A stretch of DNA of 33,787 nucleotides. Source: SIG78 sp045585955 (lineage in GTDB: Bacteria > Verrucomicrobiota > Lentisphaeria > Victivallales > Victivallaceae). This document shows, one piece after another, positions 15,723 through 24,711 of this stretch (its first letter is position 1; the number at the start of each line of letters is the position of its first letter). The notes under the pieces are model-generated. The model searched no databases. It saw nothing but the letters and a program-made list of their open reading frames with translations, and was not told the origin of the DNA. The translations under genes and the position numbers were made by a program. The stretch spans positions 1 through 33,787 of the forward strand of contig JAZMZK010000024.1 in assembly GCA_045585955.1 (NCBI GenBank), given 5' to 3'.

Positions 15723-17432
15723 TTGGCCAGAGATGATAAATATGTGCTTGAGCTTATCAAGCAGGCGGGGCTGGTGTCACCGGAACAGCTGACATCCGCA
15801 CAACAATTTGTTGATGAATTTCCCAGTCCGATCACCATTGTTGATGCACTGATCAGCAAAAAAATCGTTACCGAAGCAGATATAACACAGCTTTTGGCAA
15901 TGGAATACGGTTTGGAAGTAGTCAATCTTCATAATTATGTAGTTCCGCCCGAAGTGGTTGATGCGTTACCCGGTGATTTGGCAGTAGCCTACAATGTAGT
16001 GCCGGTAGCCAAGCATGATGATATTTTGACAATAGCTATGTCCAATCCGGCAGCGATGGATGTAGTGGATGCTCTGCGTTACCGCCTGGGCTGCGATGTT
16101 GAAGCAGTGGTAGCATCGCAAGATCAGATAGATCAGATATTGGATACCAATTACCGCACTACCGCCAGCGCAATGGAAGGTTTGATGACCCAGTTGGGCG
16201 AAGAAGCCGGTATGATGGAAAAAGTCGATGCCATGGAGCTTGACCAGGCGATGGAAGATGACGATGCGCCGATCATCAAGCTGGTATCCGGTTTGATCAT
16301 TGATGCCTACCGGTTCGGAGCCAGCGATATTCACATGGAACCGATGGAAAAGCACTACCGGGTGCGTTACCGGATCGACGGAGTGTTGCGTGAAGTCGAT
16401 GCCCCGCCCAAATTTTTGCAGGCTAATCTGACCAGCCGCCTCAAGATCATGGCAAGATTGGATATTACCGAAAAGCGCATACCGCAAGACGGTCGTATCA
16501 AGATGAGCGTGGGGCCCAAAGATATTGACCTTCGTGTATCAAGTATTCCGACGACCCACGGCGAGAGTATCGTAATGCGTATTCTGGATAAATCCAGTAT
16601 TCAGCTCGATGTACCCAAATTGGGTTTTTATGCCGACGATATGGTGCTGGTCAACCGTATTCTTGCCATGCCTGACGGTATCTTTCTGGTAACTGGACCG
16701 ACCGGTTCGGGTAAGACTACTTCGCTTTACGCATTTTTGAATACCATCAATACTGTTTCCCGCAAGATCATTACCGTGGAAGACCCGGTGGAATATCAGC
16801 TGCCCGGGATCAATCAGGTGCAGGTCGACCGTTATGTGAACATGACCTTTGCCGCTGCGCTGCGTGCTATATTGCGACAGGCGCCGAATATTGTAATGAT
16901 CGGGGAAATCCGAGATGTGGAAACTGCCGAAATCGCTATCAACGCCGCTCTTACCGGTCACTTGGTGTTCAGCACTTTGCACACCAACGATGCACCGGGT
17001 GCGATCACCCGTCTGGTGGATATGGGGGTCAAGGCATTTTTGGTGGCATCAGCTGTGCGTGCGATCATGGCACAGCGCCTTTTGCGGCGGGTTTGCAAAC
17101 ATTGCGCACAGGATTACACGCCGACCGAAGTGGAAAAACATCTGCTTGGACTTTCTGACGAATATGTGGCAACGCATTCGTTCAAAAAAGGCAAAGGTTG
17201 TGCGAACTGCGGTAAAACCGGTTACAAAGGGCGTATCGGTATCTATGAAATCTGTATGCTTGACAACGATATAACCGAGCTGGTATACCGTAATGAACCG
17301 ACACAGGTTATCCGCGAAGCCGCCCGCCGTAACGGTATGCACTCTTTGCGTGACGATGCCCTGCGCAAAGCCGAAGCGGGTATTTCCACATTGGAAGAAG
17401 TTATCCGCGTAACGATGATGGATGAAGATTAA
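15723..17432 (+). CDS. pilB: Type IV pilus assembly / type II secretion ATPase, PilB/GspE family (first paralogue)
   Basis: The product has 569 residues from a TTG start. AAGGAG at 15710-15715 lies 7 bp upstream, and no ATG gives an equally good fit. An MshEN-like N-terminal domain (about 1-150) precedes the ATPase. The ATPase has the Asp box around FGASDIHMEP, Walker A GPTGSGK at 325-331, Walker B around MIGEIRD, and the His box FSTLHTNDAPG. A four-cysteine zinc motif (CKHC and CANC) is typical of PilB/GspE. As a cytoplasmic hexamer it powers pilin or pseudopilin assembly. The segment before Walker B reads LRQAPN, whereas the paralogue and PilT read LRQDPD; this may lower activity or change specificity. 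It heads the pilB-pilB-pilT-pilC operon. Confidence 0.93.
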   Translation: MARDDKYVLELIKQAGLVSPEQLTSAQQFVDEFPSPITIVDALISKKIVTEADITQLLAMEYGLEVVNLHNYVVPPEVVDALPGDLAVAYNVVPVAKHDDILTIAMSNPAAMDVVDALRYRLGCDVEAVVASQDQIDQILDTNYRTTASAMEGLMTQLGEEAGMMEKVDAMELDQAMEDDDAPIIKLVSGLIIDAYRFGASDIHMEPMEKHYRVRYRIDGVLREVDAPPKFLQANLTSRLKIMARLDITEKRIPQDGRIKMSVGPKDIDLRVSSIPTTHGESIVMRILDKSSIQLDVPKLGFYADDMVLVNRILAMPDGIFLVTGPTGSGKTTSLYAFLNTINTVSRKIITVEDPVEYQLPGINQVQVDRYVNMTFAAALRAILRQAPNIVMIGEIRDVETAEIAINAALTGHLVFSTLHTNDAPGAITRLVDMGVKAFLVASAVRAIMAQRLLRRVCKHCAQDYTPTEVEKHLLGLSDEYVATHSFKKGKGCANCGKTGYKGRIGIYEICMLDNDITELVYRNEPTQVIREAARRNGMHSLRDDALRKAEAGISTLEEVIRVTMMDED

Positions 17433-17450
17433 ACTATTGGGTGGGTTACT

Positions 17451-19127
17451 ATGATAGATCAGGAAACACAGGCACTTTACGATATCTTGCTCGATACTGG
17501 CAAGAATGAAGAGCAGCTTAAAGAAGCCCTGGAAGAAAAAGAACGCACCGGAAAAAGTTTCCGGGATATCGTGTTGGATTACGGTTTTTGCAATGAAACC
17601 GATCTTATGCATCTTATTTCAGACAATCTGGGTTGCGAAATCGTTGATTTAATTGAAATGGATATACCAACTGCCACGCTGGAACAAATCGATGCTTCCA
17701 CGGCAAGAACTTACGGAGCTGTGGCGGTCAGAGTGGAAAACGATCTGCTCTATCTGGCATTGCGTAATCCGCTGGATACTGCGGCAGTTGATGACCTGCG
17801 CTTCATCCTGGGGCGGGATTTTATAGTGGTAATGGCTCCGGATGAACAGTTTGATGAAGTTATTGAAAAGTATTATCCGCTGGATGCTACCGATATGGCA
17901 AGTCTGTTCGGAGATTTTACCTCGCCCGACAACGACTATGAAGATGAAGAAGATTTGGAATCCGCCGCCAACTCTGCGCCGATCGTGCGTTTTGTTGACT
18001 TTGTGATCCGGCAGGCGATCAAGGATAAGGCCAGTGACATCCACTTCGAACCGTTTGAACATGAATACCGCATCCGTTACCGGGTGGACGGCGCTTTGTA
18101 TGAGCTGCCGCCGCCGCCGAAAGTGATGGCATTGCCGATCACCAGCCGTGTAAAAATTTTGAGCGGTTTGAATATTTCCGAACGGCGGGTACCGCAGGAT
18201 GGTCGTATCCAGACCAAGATGAACGGCAAACCGGTAGACTTGCGTGTATCCTGCCTGCCGACAAGCTACGGAGAATCAGTGGTGCTTCGTGTACTTGACC
18301 GTACTGTGGTGAACTTGAGTCTTGACTCTTTGGGGATGGATGAAAATCTCTTGAAAAAGTTCCGCGAAATCATCCATCTGCCCAACGGCATCCTGCTGGT
18401 GACCGGGCCGACTGGTTCCGGTAAAACAACTACACTTTATTCGGCAATCAACGAAATCAATGTTGTTGGCGACAAAATTCTGACTGCTGAAGACCCGGTG
18501 GAATACGATATTGACGGTATCGTACAGGTGCCGATCAACGAAGCCGTGGGCATGACTTTTGAAAAAGCGCTGCGAGCGTTTTTGCGACAGGACCCTGACC
18601 GTATTCTGGTGGGGGAAATCCGTGACTTTATCACCGCCCAGATCGCTGTGGAAGCATCGCTGACCGGACACTTTGTATTCAGCACATTGCACACCAACGA
18701 CTCTGCCAGTACAGTGACCCGTCTGGTAGATATGGGTTTGGAACCGTTTTTGATCTGTTCAAGTTTGGTTGGCGTGTTGAGTCAGCGCCTGCTGCGCAGA
18801 GTATGTTATGCGTGCAAAACACCGTATACGCCGTCTGATGAGGAACTTGAACGCCTGGAAATCACCCGGGAAGATGTGGCAGACAGACCCTTTTATTACG
18901 GAAAAGGCTGCCAGATCTGCAAAAACACCGGGTACAAAGGGCGGAAAGCCATCTGCGAACTTATGGTGATGACAAACGACCTTTCGGAATTGATTTATAA
19001 AGGTGCGCCGACTTTGGAAATTCAAAACAAAGCGATTGCCCAGGGCATGCGTACCATGCGTGAAGATGGTATGATTTCTATTTACAACGGCGAAACCTCG
19101 GTTGACGAAGTTCTGCGTTATACATGA
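17451..19127 (+). CDS. pilB: Type IV pilus assembly / type II secretion ATPase, PilB/GspE family (second paralogue)
   Basis: The product has 558 residues with the same layout as its upstream neighbour. An MshEN-like N-terminal domain leads to an acidic linker near 160-170. The Asp box reads KASDIHFEPF, Walker A is GPTGSGK from 319, Walker B is LVGEIRD preceded by the usual LRQDPD, and the His box is FSTLHTNDSAS. A four-cysteine zinc motif (CYAC and CQIC) is present. It starts 18 bp after the first paralogue with only a weak purine-rich ribosome site. All catalytic motifs are canonical, so this is probably the main extension motor if only one is active. Two PilB-type motors in tandem suggest two pilus or secretion modes, or a hetero-oligomer (inference). 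Confidence 0.94.
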   Translation: MIDQETQALYDILLDTGKNEEQLKEALEEKERTGKSFRDIVLDYGFCNETDLMHLISDNLGCEIVDLIEMDIPTATLEQIDASTARTYGAVAVRVENDLLYLALRNPLDTAAVDDLRFILGRDFIVVMAPDEQFDEVIEKYYPLDATDMASLFGDFTSPDNDYEDEEDLESAANSAPIVRFVDFVIRQAIKDKASDIHFEPFEHEYRIRYRVDGALYELPPPPKVMALPITSRVKILSGLNISERRVPQDGRIQTKMNGKPVDLRVSCLPTSYGESVVLRVLDRTVVNLSLDSLGMDENLLKKFREIIHLPNGILLVTGPTGSGKTTTLYSAINEINVVGDKILTAEDPVEYDIDGIVQVPINEAVGMTFEKALRAFLRQDPDRILVGEIRDFITAQIAVEASLTGHFVFSTLHTNDSASTVTRLVDMGLEPFLICSSLVGVLSQRLLRRVCYACKTPYTPSDEELERLEITREDVADRPFYYGKGCQICKNTGYKGRKAICELMVMTNDLSELIYKGAPTLEIQNKAIAQGMRTMREDGMISIYNGETSVDEVLRYT

Positions 19128-19186
19128 TATATCAAGGTGTTCTTGCGTATTGAACAGGATTTTTTAATTTAAGGAGCACAGTAAAA

Positions 19187-20272
19187 ATGGTAGAAATGGC
19201 TGATTTGCTGCAATTGGTAGTGGATGAGGGCGTAAGCGATTTGCATATTGAAGTTGGAGTACCGCCGGTAGTGCGTCTGCATGGGGATATGACTCCACTG
19301 GATCTGCCGCCTTTAACGGCAGAGGATACAGAGCGCCTGGTAAAATCGTTTGCTTCGGAAGTACACATCCAGAAAATTCAGGAAGTCGGTTCTGTTGACT
19401 TTGGTTTTGCCTTTGGTGATCAGGCACGATTCCGTGTAAGTGCTTTCAAACAGAAGAATTGTTTTGGTACGATCTTGCGTCAGATCCCCAATACTCTGCT
19501 TACTTTTGAACAGTTGGGTTTGCCGGATTCAGTCAAGAATCTGCTCTACCGCCCCCGCGGGCTGGTGCTGGTAACGGGGCCTACCGGTTCCGGTAAATCA
19601 ACCACACTGGCATCAATGATCAACATTATCAATAATGAACGGGCTTGCCATATTATTACGGTGGAAGACCCGATCGAATTCTATCACCCGCACAAAAAGA
19701 GTGTAGTCATCCAGCGGGAAATCGGTTCGGATACCATCAGTTTTGAAGATGCTCTGCGCCGCGCACTCCGTCAGGACCCGGATATTATTCTGGTGGGGGA
19801 AATGCGAGATTTGGAAACGATCGAAGCGGCTATTACTGCGGCTGAAACCGGGCACCTGGTGTTCGGTACCTTGCACACTTGCGGAGCGGCAGAAACTGTT
19901 GACCGTATCGTGGACGCCTTCCCGACTACCCAGCAGCAGCAGATCCGTACCCAGCTGGCATCGTCACTCATCGGGGTTATTTCGCAGGAACTGCTGCCCC
20001 GGTGCGATAAAAAAGGGCGGATAGCTTCTTTTGAAATCATGATCCAAACGCCGGGTATTCAGGCACTTATCCGCGATAACAAAACATTCCGTATCACCTC
20101 GGAACTGCAAACCGGTGCCAAACACGGCATGAATACGATGGATATGCACTTGTTTGAACTCTACAAACAAGGCAAGATCGCTTACGAAGAAATGGTCAAC
20201 ATGGCGCGTGACCAGCAAGACTTGATCAATAAAGCCAAAGAACTTGCCGAGCAAATGGAAGAAGAAGGCTGA
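19187..20272 (+). CDS. pilT: Type IV pilus retraction ATPase PilT
   Basis: The product has 361 residues, normal for PilT (about 345-370) and much shorter than PilB because the MshEN domain and the zinc motif are missing. The N-terminal PAS-like domain holds SDLHIEVGVPPVVRLHGD. Walker A is GPTGSGK at 131-137, Walker B is LVGEMRDLETIEAA, and the His box reads FGTLHTCGAAETVDRIVD with Cys where Asn is usual. It depolymerises pili, driving twitching motility, DNA uptake or surface adhesion. AAGGAG lies 10 bp before the ATG at 19187; a second ATG at 19196 is too far away. Its place between the PilB genes and PilC identifies the cluster as a retractable pilus rather than a plain type II secretion system. 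Confidence 0.95.
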   Translation: MVEMADLLQLVVDEGVSDLHIEVGVPPVVRLHGDMTPLDLPPLTAEDTERLVKSFASEVHIQKIQEVGSVDFGFAFGDQARFRVSAFKQKNCFGTILRQIPNTLLTFEQLGLPDSVKNLLYRPRGLVLVTGPTGSGKSTTLASMINIINNERACHIITVEDPIEFYHPHKKSVVIQREIGSDTISFEDALRRALRQDPDIILVGEMRDLETIEAAITAAETGHLVFGTLHTCGAAETVDRIVDAFPTTQQQQIRTQLASSLIGVISQELLPRCDKKGRIASFEIMIQTPGIQALIRDNKTFRITSELQTGAKHGMNTMDMHLFELYKQGKIAYEEMVNMARDQQDLINKAKELAEQMEEEG

Positions 20273-20305
20273 AAAGAGCTTTTCAGGAACAAGGAGAAAT
20301 AATTT

Positions 20306-21547
20306 ATGCCTCAATATAATTATGTAGCAGTCGATGAAAAAAGCGGAAAAGAGGTAAAAGGCTCTATTGAAGCCGCAACTGAAGCAATGGCGGCAGCAGA
20401 GTTACGCAAAGAGGGTTTGTTTGCTACCAAGATCAAGGAGGCTTCTGCCAAGAAGAAAAAAGGCGGCAGTCTGAATATAAATCTTGATTTTCAGTTTGGT
20501 CCGTCGATCATCAAACGCAAACAGCTTATGATCATTACCCGTCAGCTGGCAACACTGCTGGAAGCCGGGTTGCCGTTGATCCGTTCTTTGCGTACATTGC
20601 AGCGTCAGTGCAAAGATAAGATGGCGCAGAAAGTGCTTGCAGGTGTGGCGGATGCAGTGGAAACCGGTTCTACATTTTCTGAAGCCTTGTCCCTTTATCC
20701 GGCAACCTTTGACCGCTTGTTTCTGAACATGGTTCGCGCCGGGGAAGCCGCCGGGGCCATGGAAACGATTTTGAGTCGACTTGCCGGTTTTATGGAAAAG
20801 ACCGCCCGTCTGGCAGGCAAGGTCAAATCGGCCATGATCTACCCGTCGGTGGTTATTTCGCTGGCATTGCTGGTTACGACCGGTTTGATGATTTTTATTG
20901 TGCCGAGCTTTACCAAGATCTTTACAGAATTGCTGGAAGGCGACCCGCTGCCGGGGATCACGCAGTTTTTGATCGATGTATCGGAATGGATGAAGACCCG
21001 GTGGTACTTCCTGCTGGCAGCACCATTTGTACTGTTTGGTGCGATCAAACTTGCGTATAAAACCAAATATGGGAAATACGGTTTGGACTGGGTGCTTTAC
21101 AATATGCCGATCCTGGGGCCGATCGTATCCAAAACCGCCATTGCCCGATTCTCCCGTACGCTGGGGACTTTGATGGCGGCAGGGGTGCCGGTGCTGAACG
21201 CATTGATAATCGTGCGTGATACCTCGGGTAATGAATTGGTAGCCCAGGCAGTTATGAAGGTACACGATGCAGTAAAAGAAGGGGAAGGTATTTCCAAACC
21301 GCTGGGCGCAACAAAAGTATTCCCGCAGATGGTTATAAGTATGATCGAAGTTGGTGAAGAAACCGGTCGTATGCCGGATATGTTGGAAAAAGTCGCCAAC
21401 ACCTACGATGAAGAAGTCGATAACGCAGTGGATGCGTTGACTTCACTGCTGGAACCGATCATGATCGTAGTGCTGGCTGTGATCGTAGGTACGATCGTTA
21501 TCGGGCTGTTTGCACCGTTGGCAACGATCATTCAGAAACTTTCGTAA
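20306..21547 (+). CDS. pilC: Type IV pilus inner-membrane platform protein PilC (GspF family)
   Basis: The product has 413 residues, standard for PilC/GspF. The N-terminus (PQYNYVAVDEKSGKEVKG) is the usual short beta domain. Two GspF repeats follow (about 75-200 and 275-405), each with the TRQLATLLEAGLPL / SRTLGTLMAAGVPVL type signature. Three hydrophobic stretches are seen near 180-200, 230-250 and 385-405. It sits in the inner membrane and couples the PilB or PilT motor to pilin assembly. AAGGAG precedes the ATG by 9 bp. manC begins 15 bp after the stop, so the operon probably continues. Confidence 0.95.
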   Translation: MPQYNYVAVDEKSGKEVKGSIEAATEAMAAAELRKEGLFATKIKEASAKKKKGGSLNINLDFQFGPSIIKRKQLMIITRQLATLLEAGLPLIRSLRTLQRQCKDKMAQKVLAGVADAVETGSTFSEALSLYPATFDRLFLNMVRAGEAAGAMETILSRLAGFMEKTARLAGKVKSAMIYPSVVISLALLVTTGLMIFIVPSFTKIFTELLEGDPLPGITQFLIDVSEWMKTRWYFLLAAPFVLFGAIKLAYKTKYGKYGLDWVLYNMPILGPIVSKTAIARFSRTLGTLMAAGVPVLNALIIVRDTSGNELVAQAVMKVHDAVKEGEGISKPLGATKVFPQMVISMIEVGEETGRMPDMLEKVANTYDEEVDNAVDALTSLLEPIMIVVLAVIVGTIVIGLFAPLATIIQKLS

Positions 21548-21562
21548 TCAGGGATTGCAGTT

Positions 21563-22666
21563 ATGACCGATCGGTCCAATATTTATACAGTGGTAATGGC
21601 AGGCGGCAAAGGCGAGCGCTTCTGGCCCCAGAGCCGCCAGAATTGCCCGAAGCAGCTGTTGCGTTTACTGGGCAATCTGACCCTTATTGAACAAACCACG
21701 GCAAGAATGTTGAGTTTGTGCGATCCGGCAAACTGCCTGGTAATGACCAATATTGATTATGTGGAGCCAATGCGTTCGCTGTTGCCGATGCTGCCGCCGG
21801 AAAATATTATCGGCGAGCCGGTCGGCAGAGATACCGGCGGTTGCCTGGCACTGGCTTGCGGCATACTCGAAGGCCGTGGAGTCAGCGATGATGCCATCGT
21901 TATAGCAACCCCGGCAGACCACAGCATTGATGATATTCCGGCAGTGAGCCGTACTCTTTTGCAGGCGGCAGATACAGCAGCTCAATGTGAAGCACCTGTC
22001 TTGATCGGGATCAAGCCCGAATATGCAACTACCGGTTACGGTTATATACGCTGCGGAAATGCGTTGGATTACGGCGACGGCAGCGTGAAATTTTACAGTG
22101 CAGACGGGTTCCGGGAAAAACCTCCGGCAGATGAAGTTGAGGAAATGCTCAAAGAAGATATCTGGTTGTGGAACAGCGGTATTTTTGTCTGGCAGTACGG
22201 AATATTCAAAAAACTGCTCGCAGAGTATGCGCCGGATCTTTCGGCGATCGCCAAAGCAGTCGGCAAGTTGAGCGAGCATTACCGTTTGGCAATGTATCTG
22301 CGGGATGAGTTTGCCAACGCACCGAATATTTCCATAGACTACGCATTACTGGAAAAGCTCGACTACCTGGTAGTTGCCGAATGCAATTTTGCGTGGGCCG
22401 ATATCGGCAGCTGGACGGCGTTGCGATCGCAAATCAGAGCCGACCAAAACAATAATGTGGTTCGCGGGCTTTTTGCCGGTCTTGATGCCGAAGACTGCAT
22501 CATAGTAAGTTCTCCGCAACATTTGATAACGGCAATAGATGTAAAAGACCTGATAATCGTCAATCAGGGCGATGTAACGCTCGTTTGCAGCGAAAGGTCG
22601 GCGCAAAGAGTCAAAGAGCTGGTGCATAAACTTGATCAGTATCCGGCCCTGAAGAAATTTTTGTAA
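21563..22666 (+). CDS. manC: Mannose-1-phosphate guanylyltransferase
   Basis: The product has 367 residues, the short ManC form without a phosphomannose isomerase domain. The nucleotide-binding start VMAGGKGERFWPQSR and PKQLL motif are intact. GEPVGRDTGGCLALA, ATPADHSI, REKP and FAWADIGSW match the family. It makes GDP-mannose from mannose-1-phosphate and GTP in the cytoplasm, feeding mannosylated or fucosylated surface polysaccharide. It lies 15 bp after pilC with a poor ribosome site, so translation may depend on coupling. Its presence in a pilus operon could be incidental or could point to glycosylated pilin or capsule (inference). Confidence 0.93.
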   Translation: MTDRSNIYTVVMAGGKGERFWPQSRQNCPKQLLRLLGNLTLIEQTTARMLSLCDPANCLVMTNIDYVEPMRSLLPMLPPENIIGEPVGRDTGGCLALACGILEGRGVSDDAIVIATPADHSIDDIPAVSRTLLQAADTAAQCEAPVLIGIKPEYATTGYGYIRCGNALDYGDGSVKFYSADGFREKPPADEVEEMLKEDIWLWNSGIFVWQYGIFKKLLAEYAPDLSAIAKAVGKLSEHYRLAMYLRDEFANAPNISIDYALLEKLDYLVVAECNFAWADIGSWTALRSQIRADQNNNVVRGLFAGLDAEDCIIVSSPQHLITAIDVKDLIIVNQGDVTLVCSERSAQRVKELVHKLDQYPALKKFL

Positions 22667-22686
22667 CGCCGGATTGTTCAATAGTT

Positions 22687-23430
22687 ATGAAACGCTTGCT
22701 TTTGCTGAATATCGGCAACACCCATACTCAATGTGCCTTTGCCTGCTGGCACGGCGCCATCGAAGAACCCATCCGAACCATACCGACAGCAGCGTGGCAG
22801 AAAGATTTGCAGCAGCTGCCGCCGGTCGGAGATTTTCAGGTATGGGCGGCCTGTGTGGTGCCTGAAGCAAAAAAATTACTTACCGGAATCAATCTGTATA
22901 AAGATTTGCATTGGGTAGATGCTGCTGCCGGAGAAGTTGCCGGCTTGGACTTTTCCATGATGGATGCCTCCACGCTCGGCGCCGACCGCATAGCCAACGC
23001 CGCAGCATTGCTGAAACACGGCCGGCTCCCTGCCGCCAACTTTGATTGCGGCACGGCAATAACATTGGAAACGGTTCTTGCAAACGGAGTATTTGCCGGA
23101 GGAGCAATCATGCCCGGTCGTAAACTTATGCGCCAAGCATTAAGCAGCGGGACAGCCGCTTTGCCGGAGCTGCCACTTGAGCAGCCTTTGCCGGAAGATT
23201 TAGGCAAGAACACTGTTCAGGCAATGACTCTTGGTATTGACCTCGGGGCAGTCGGCATGGTACGGGAGCTGATGAAAAGGACAAGTATGCTGGGAGTGCA
23301 ATACATGGTTGTTTCCGGGGGCGATGCAAATTTTTTCTGCAAGCACATTCCTGAACTTGAAAAAGCAGGAAAACTCTTTACCTTGCAAGGCATACACTTT
23401 ATAGCGACAAAACATCTTGAAAAAGAGTAA
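22687..23430 (+). CDS. coaX: Type III pantothenate kinase
   Basis: The product has 247 residues, normal for CoaX (about 250). The phosphate-binding motif near the N-terminus reads LLNIGNTHTQ, where the family usually has DxGNT, so the first Asp is Asn here. The GADRIANAAAL motif and the DCGTAITLETV / FAGGAIMPGRKLM motifs are intact. CoaX phosphorylates pantothenate with ATP in the first step of coenzyme A synthesis and is typically dependent on a monovalent cation. It follows manC by 20 bp with no clear ribosome site. A drop in translation or altered activity is possible. The family call is secure; the effect of the D to N change is not known. Confidence 0.9.
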   Translation: MKRLLLLNIGNTHTQCAFACWHGAIEEPIRTIPTAAWQKDLQQLPPVGDFQVWAACVVPEAKKLLTGINLYKDLHWVDAAAGEVAGLDFSMMDASTLGADRIANAAALLKHGRLPAANFDCGTAITLETVLANGVFAGGAIMPGRKLMRQALSSGTAALPELPLEQPLPEDLGKNTVQAMTLGIDLGAVGMVRELMKRTSMLGVQYMVVSGGDANFFCKHIPELEKAGKLFTLQGIHFIATKHLEKE

Positions 23431-23467
23431 ATTTTTGCTGTGGAAAGTTGAATTAAAGCCGCTGGTG

Positions 23468-23480
23468 TGGTATATTACCA
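23468..23480. promoter_or_regulatory. Palindrome upstream of the hisE promoter
   Basis: TGGTA tat TACCA is a perfect 5-bp inverted repeat 11 bp before the -35 box of the putative hisE promoter. Its position suits an activator or repressor site, but no known box is recognised. Confidence 0.4.
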
Positions 23481-23491
23481 TGATTACGGTT

Positions 23492-23520
23492 TTGACAGTG
23501 TGCCGCAAGCCGTATATTGC
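23492..23520 (+). promoter_or_regulatory. Putative promoter of hisE-hisG-kdsD
   Basis: A perfect TTGACA (23492-23497) precedes TATTGC (23515-23520) by 17 bp, or an overlapping TATATT (23513-23518) by 15 bp. It lies in the only sizeable gap (122 bp) of the long plus-strand gene run and suggests that a second transcription unit starts here. Confidence 0.55.
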
Positions 23521-23552
23521 AAAGAATCAAAATCTAAATGGAGATATTTTAT

Positions 23553-23816
23553 ATGAAGAAATTTGAAGAACTTTTTGCCGAACTCAAGGCAAAGGCAGCT
23601 TCCGGGAATCAGGAATCCGGAACCGTGCGTGAACTTGCCAAAGGCAAGCACTTTGTAGGGAAAAAGATTGTAGAAGAAGCAGCCGAAGTGTGGATTGCCG
23701 CCGAATACGAAGGCAAAGAACGCACCGCCGAAGAGATCTCACAGCTTTTGTACCACTTGCAGGTAATGATGATCGCCAACGATATTGAGTTGGAAGATGT
23801 GTATAAATATCTCTGA
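23553..23816 (+). CDS. hisE: Phosphoribosyl-ATP pyrophosphatase
   Basis: The product has 87 residues, typical for a standalone HisE. KKIVEEAAEVWIAAEYEG contains the metal-binding EExxE pattern of the MazG-like fold, followed by EEISQLLYHLQVMM. It hydrolyses phosphoribosyl-ATP to phosphoribosyl-AMP, the second step of histidine synthesis. The start at 23553 is preferred over an in-frame ATG at 23538 because the GGAG at 23540-23543 lies at the right distance only from the later one. hisG follows 14 bp downstream. The next step (HisI) is not fused and must be elsewhere. Confidence 0.94.
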   Translation: MKKFEELFAELKAKAASGNQESGTVRELAKGKHFVGKKIVEEAAEVWIAAEYEGKERTAEEISQLLYHLQVMMIANDIELEDVYKYL

Positions 23817-23830
23817 ACAGGAAAAATAAG

Positions 23831-24679
23831 ATGATCCAATTTGCTATTCCCAATAAAGGCGCCCTCTCCGAAGGTGCGGTACAGATATTGAAATCAGCCG
23901 GTTACAAATGCACCCGTTACAGCCGGGAACTGATTGTAAGTGACAGTGAAAACGGTATTGATTTTGTTTTTCTGCGGCCCCGTGATATAGCCACTTATGT
24001 CGGCAAAGGTATTATTGACCTGGGTATTACCGGAAGAGATCTGACCGCCGACAGCCGTATGGAAGTTGCGGAACTTTTGCCGCTGAACTTCGGGAAAAGC
24101 CGTTTCTGCTACGCTGTACCTAAAGAGTCCGACCTTACTCCGGATAAGTTCAACGGTTTGCGCATAGCCACAAGTTATCCTGAAATTGTGCGTGCTGATA
24201 TGGCAAAGCGCGGTTTTGATACACAAATCGTCCGTCTGGATGGTGCGGTAGAAATTTCGGTAAAACTTGGTGTTGCCGATGCCATTGCCGATGTAGTTGA
24301 ATCCGGCAGAACTCTGGTGGAAGCCGGCTTGAAAGTAGTTGGCGATGTGGTTATGGAATCCGAAGCGATCGTGATCGGCCGGAATGCCAAACTGCTCGAA
24401 CAGCCGGAAGTCAAAAAAATCCTTGCCCGGCTGCGTGGAGTGCTGGTTGCCCGTGATTATGTTTTGATCGAGTATAATGTGCCGCGCAATATGCTGGAAG
24501 CCTGCTGCAAAATCACTCCCGGCATTGAATCGCCGACGATCTCTCCCTTGAGCAATCCGGATTGGGTTGCAGTCAAAGCAATGATCAAAAGCGGCAAAGT
24601 CAATATTATAATGGATGAATTGCAGGAAAAAGGTGCCAAGGGTATTTTTGTAACCGCACTCAACTCCTGCCGGATTTGA
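23831..24679 (+). CDS. hisG: ATP phosphoribosyltransferase, long form
   Basis: The product has 282 residues, so it is the long HisG with a C-terminal regulatory (ACT-like) domain at about 210-282; short HisG is near 210 and needs HisZ. The N-terminus IQFAIPNKGALSEGAV and DLGITGRDL are family motifs. The PRPP-binding region contains VADAIADVVESGRTL. It catalyses the first committed step of histidine synthesis, joining PRPP and ATP, and in known long forms is inhibited by histidine. The gene order hisE-hisG reverses the usual pathway order and is separated from the other his genes. Confidence 0.96.
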   Translation: MIQFAIPNKGALSEGAVQILKSAGYKCTRYSRELIVSDSENGIDFVFLRPRDIATYVGKGIIDLGITGRDLTADSRMEVAELLPLNFGKSRFCYAVPKESDLTPDKFNGLRIATSYPEIVRADMAKRGFDTQIVRLDGAVEISVKLGVADAIADVVESGRTLVEAGLKVVGDVVMESEAIVIGRNAKLLEQPEVKKILARLRGVLVARDYVLIEYNVPRNMLEACCKITPGIESPTISPLSNPDWVAVKAMIKSGKVNIIMDELQEKGAKGIFVTALNSCRI

Positions 24680-24711
24680 AGATTATTTGCTGAATGTAAG
24701 GAATTTGTAAA

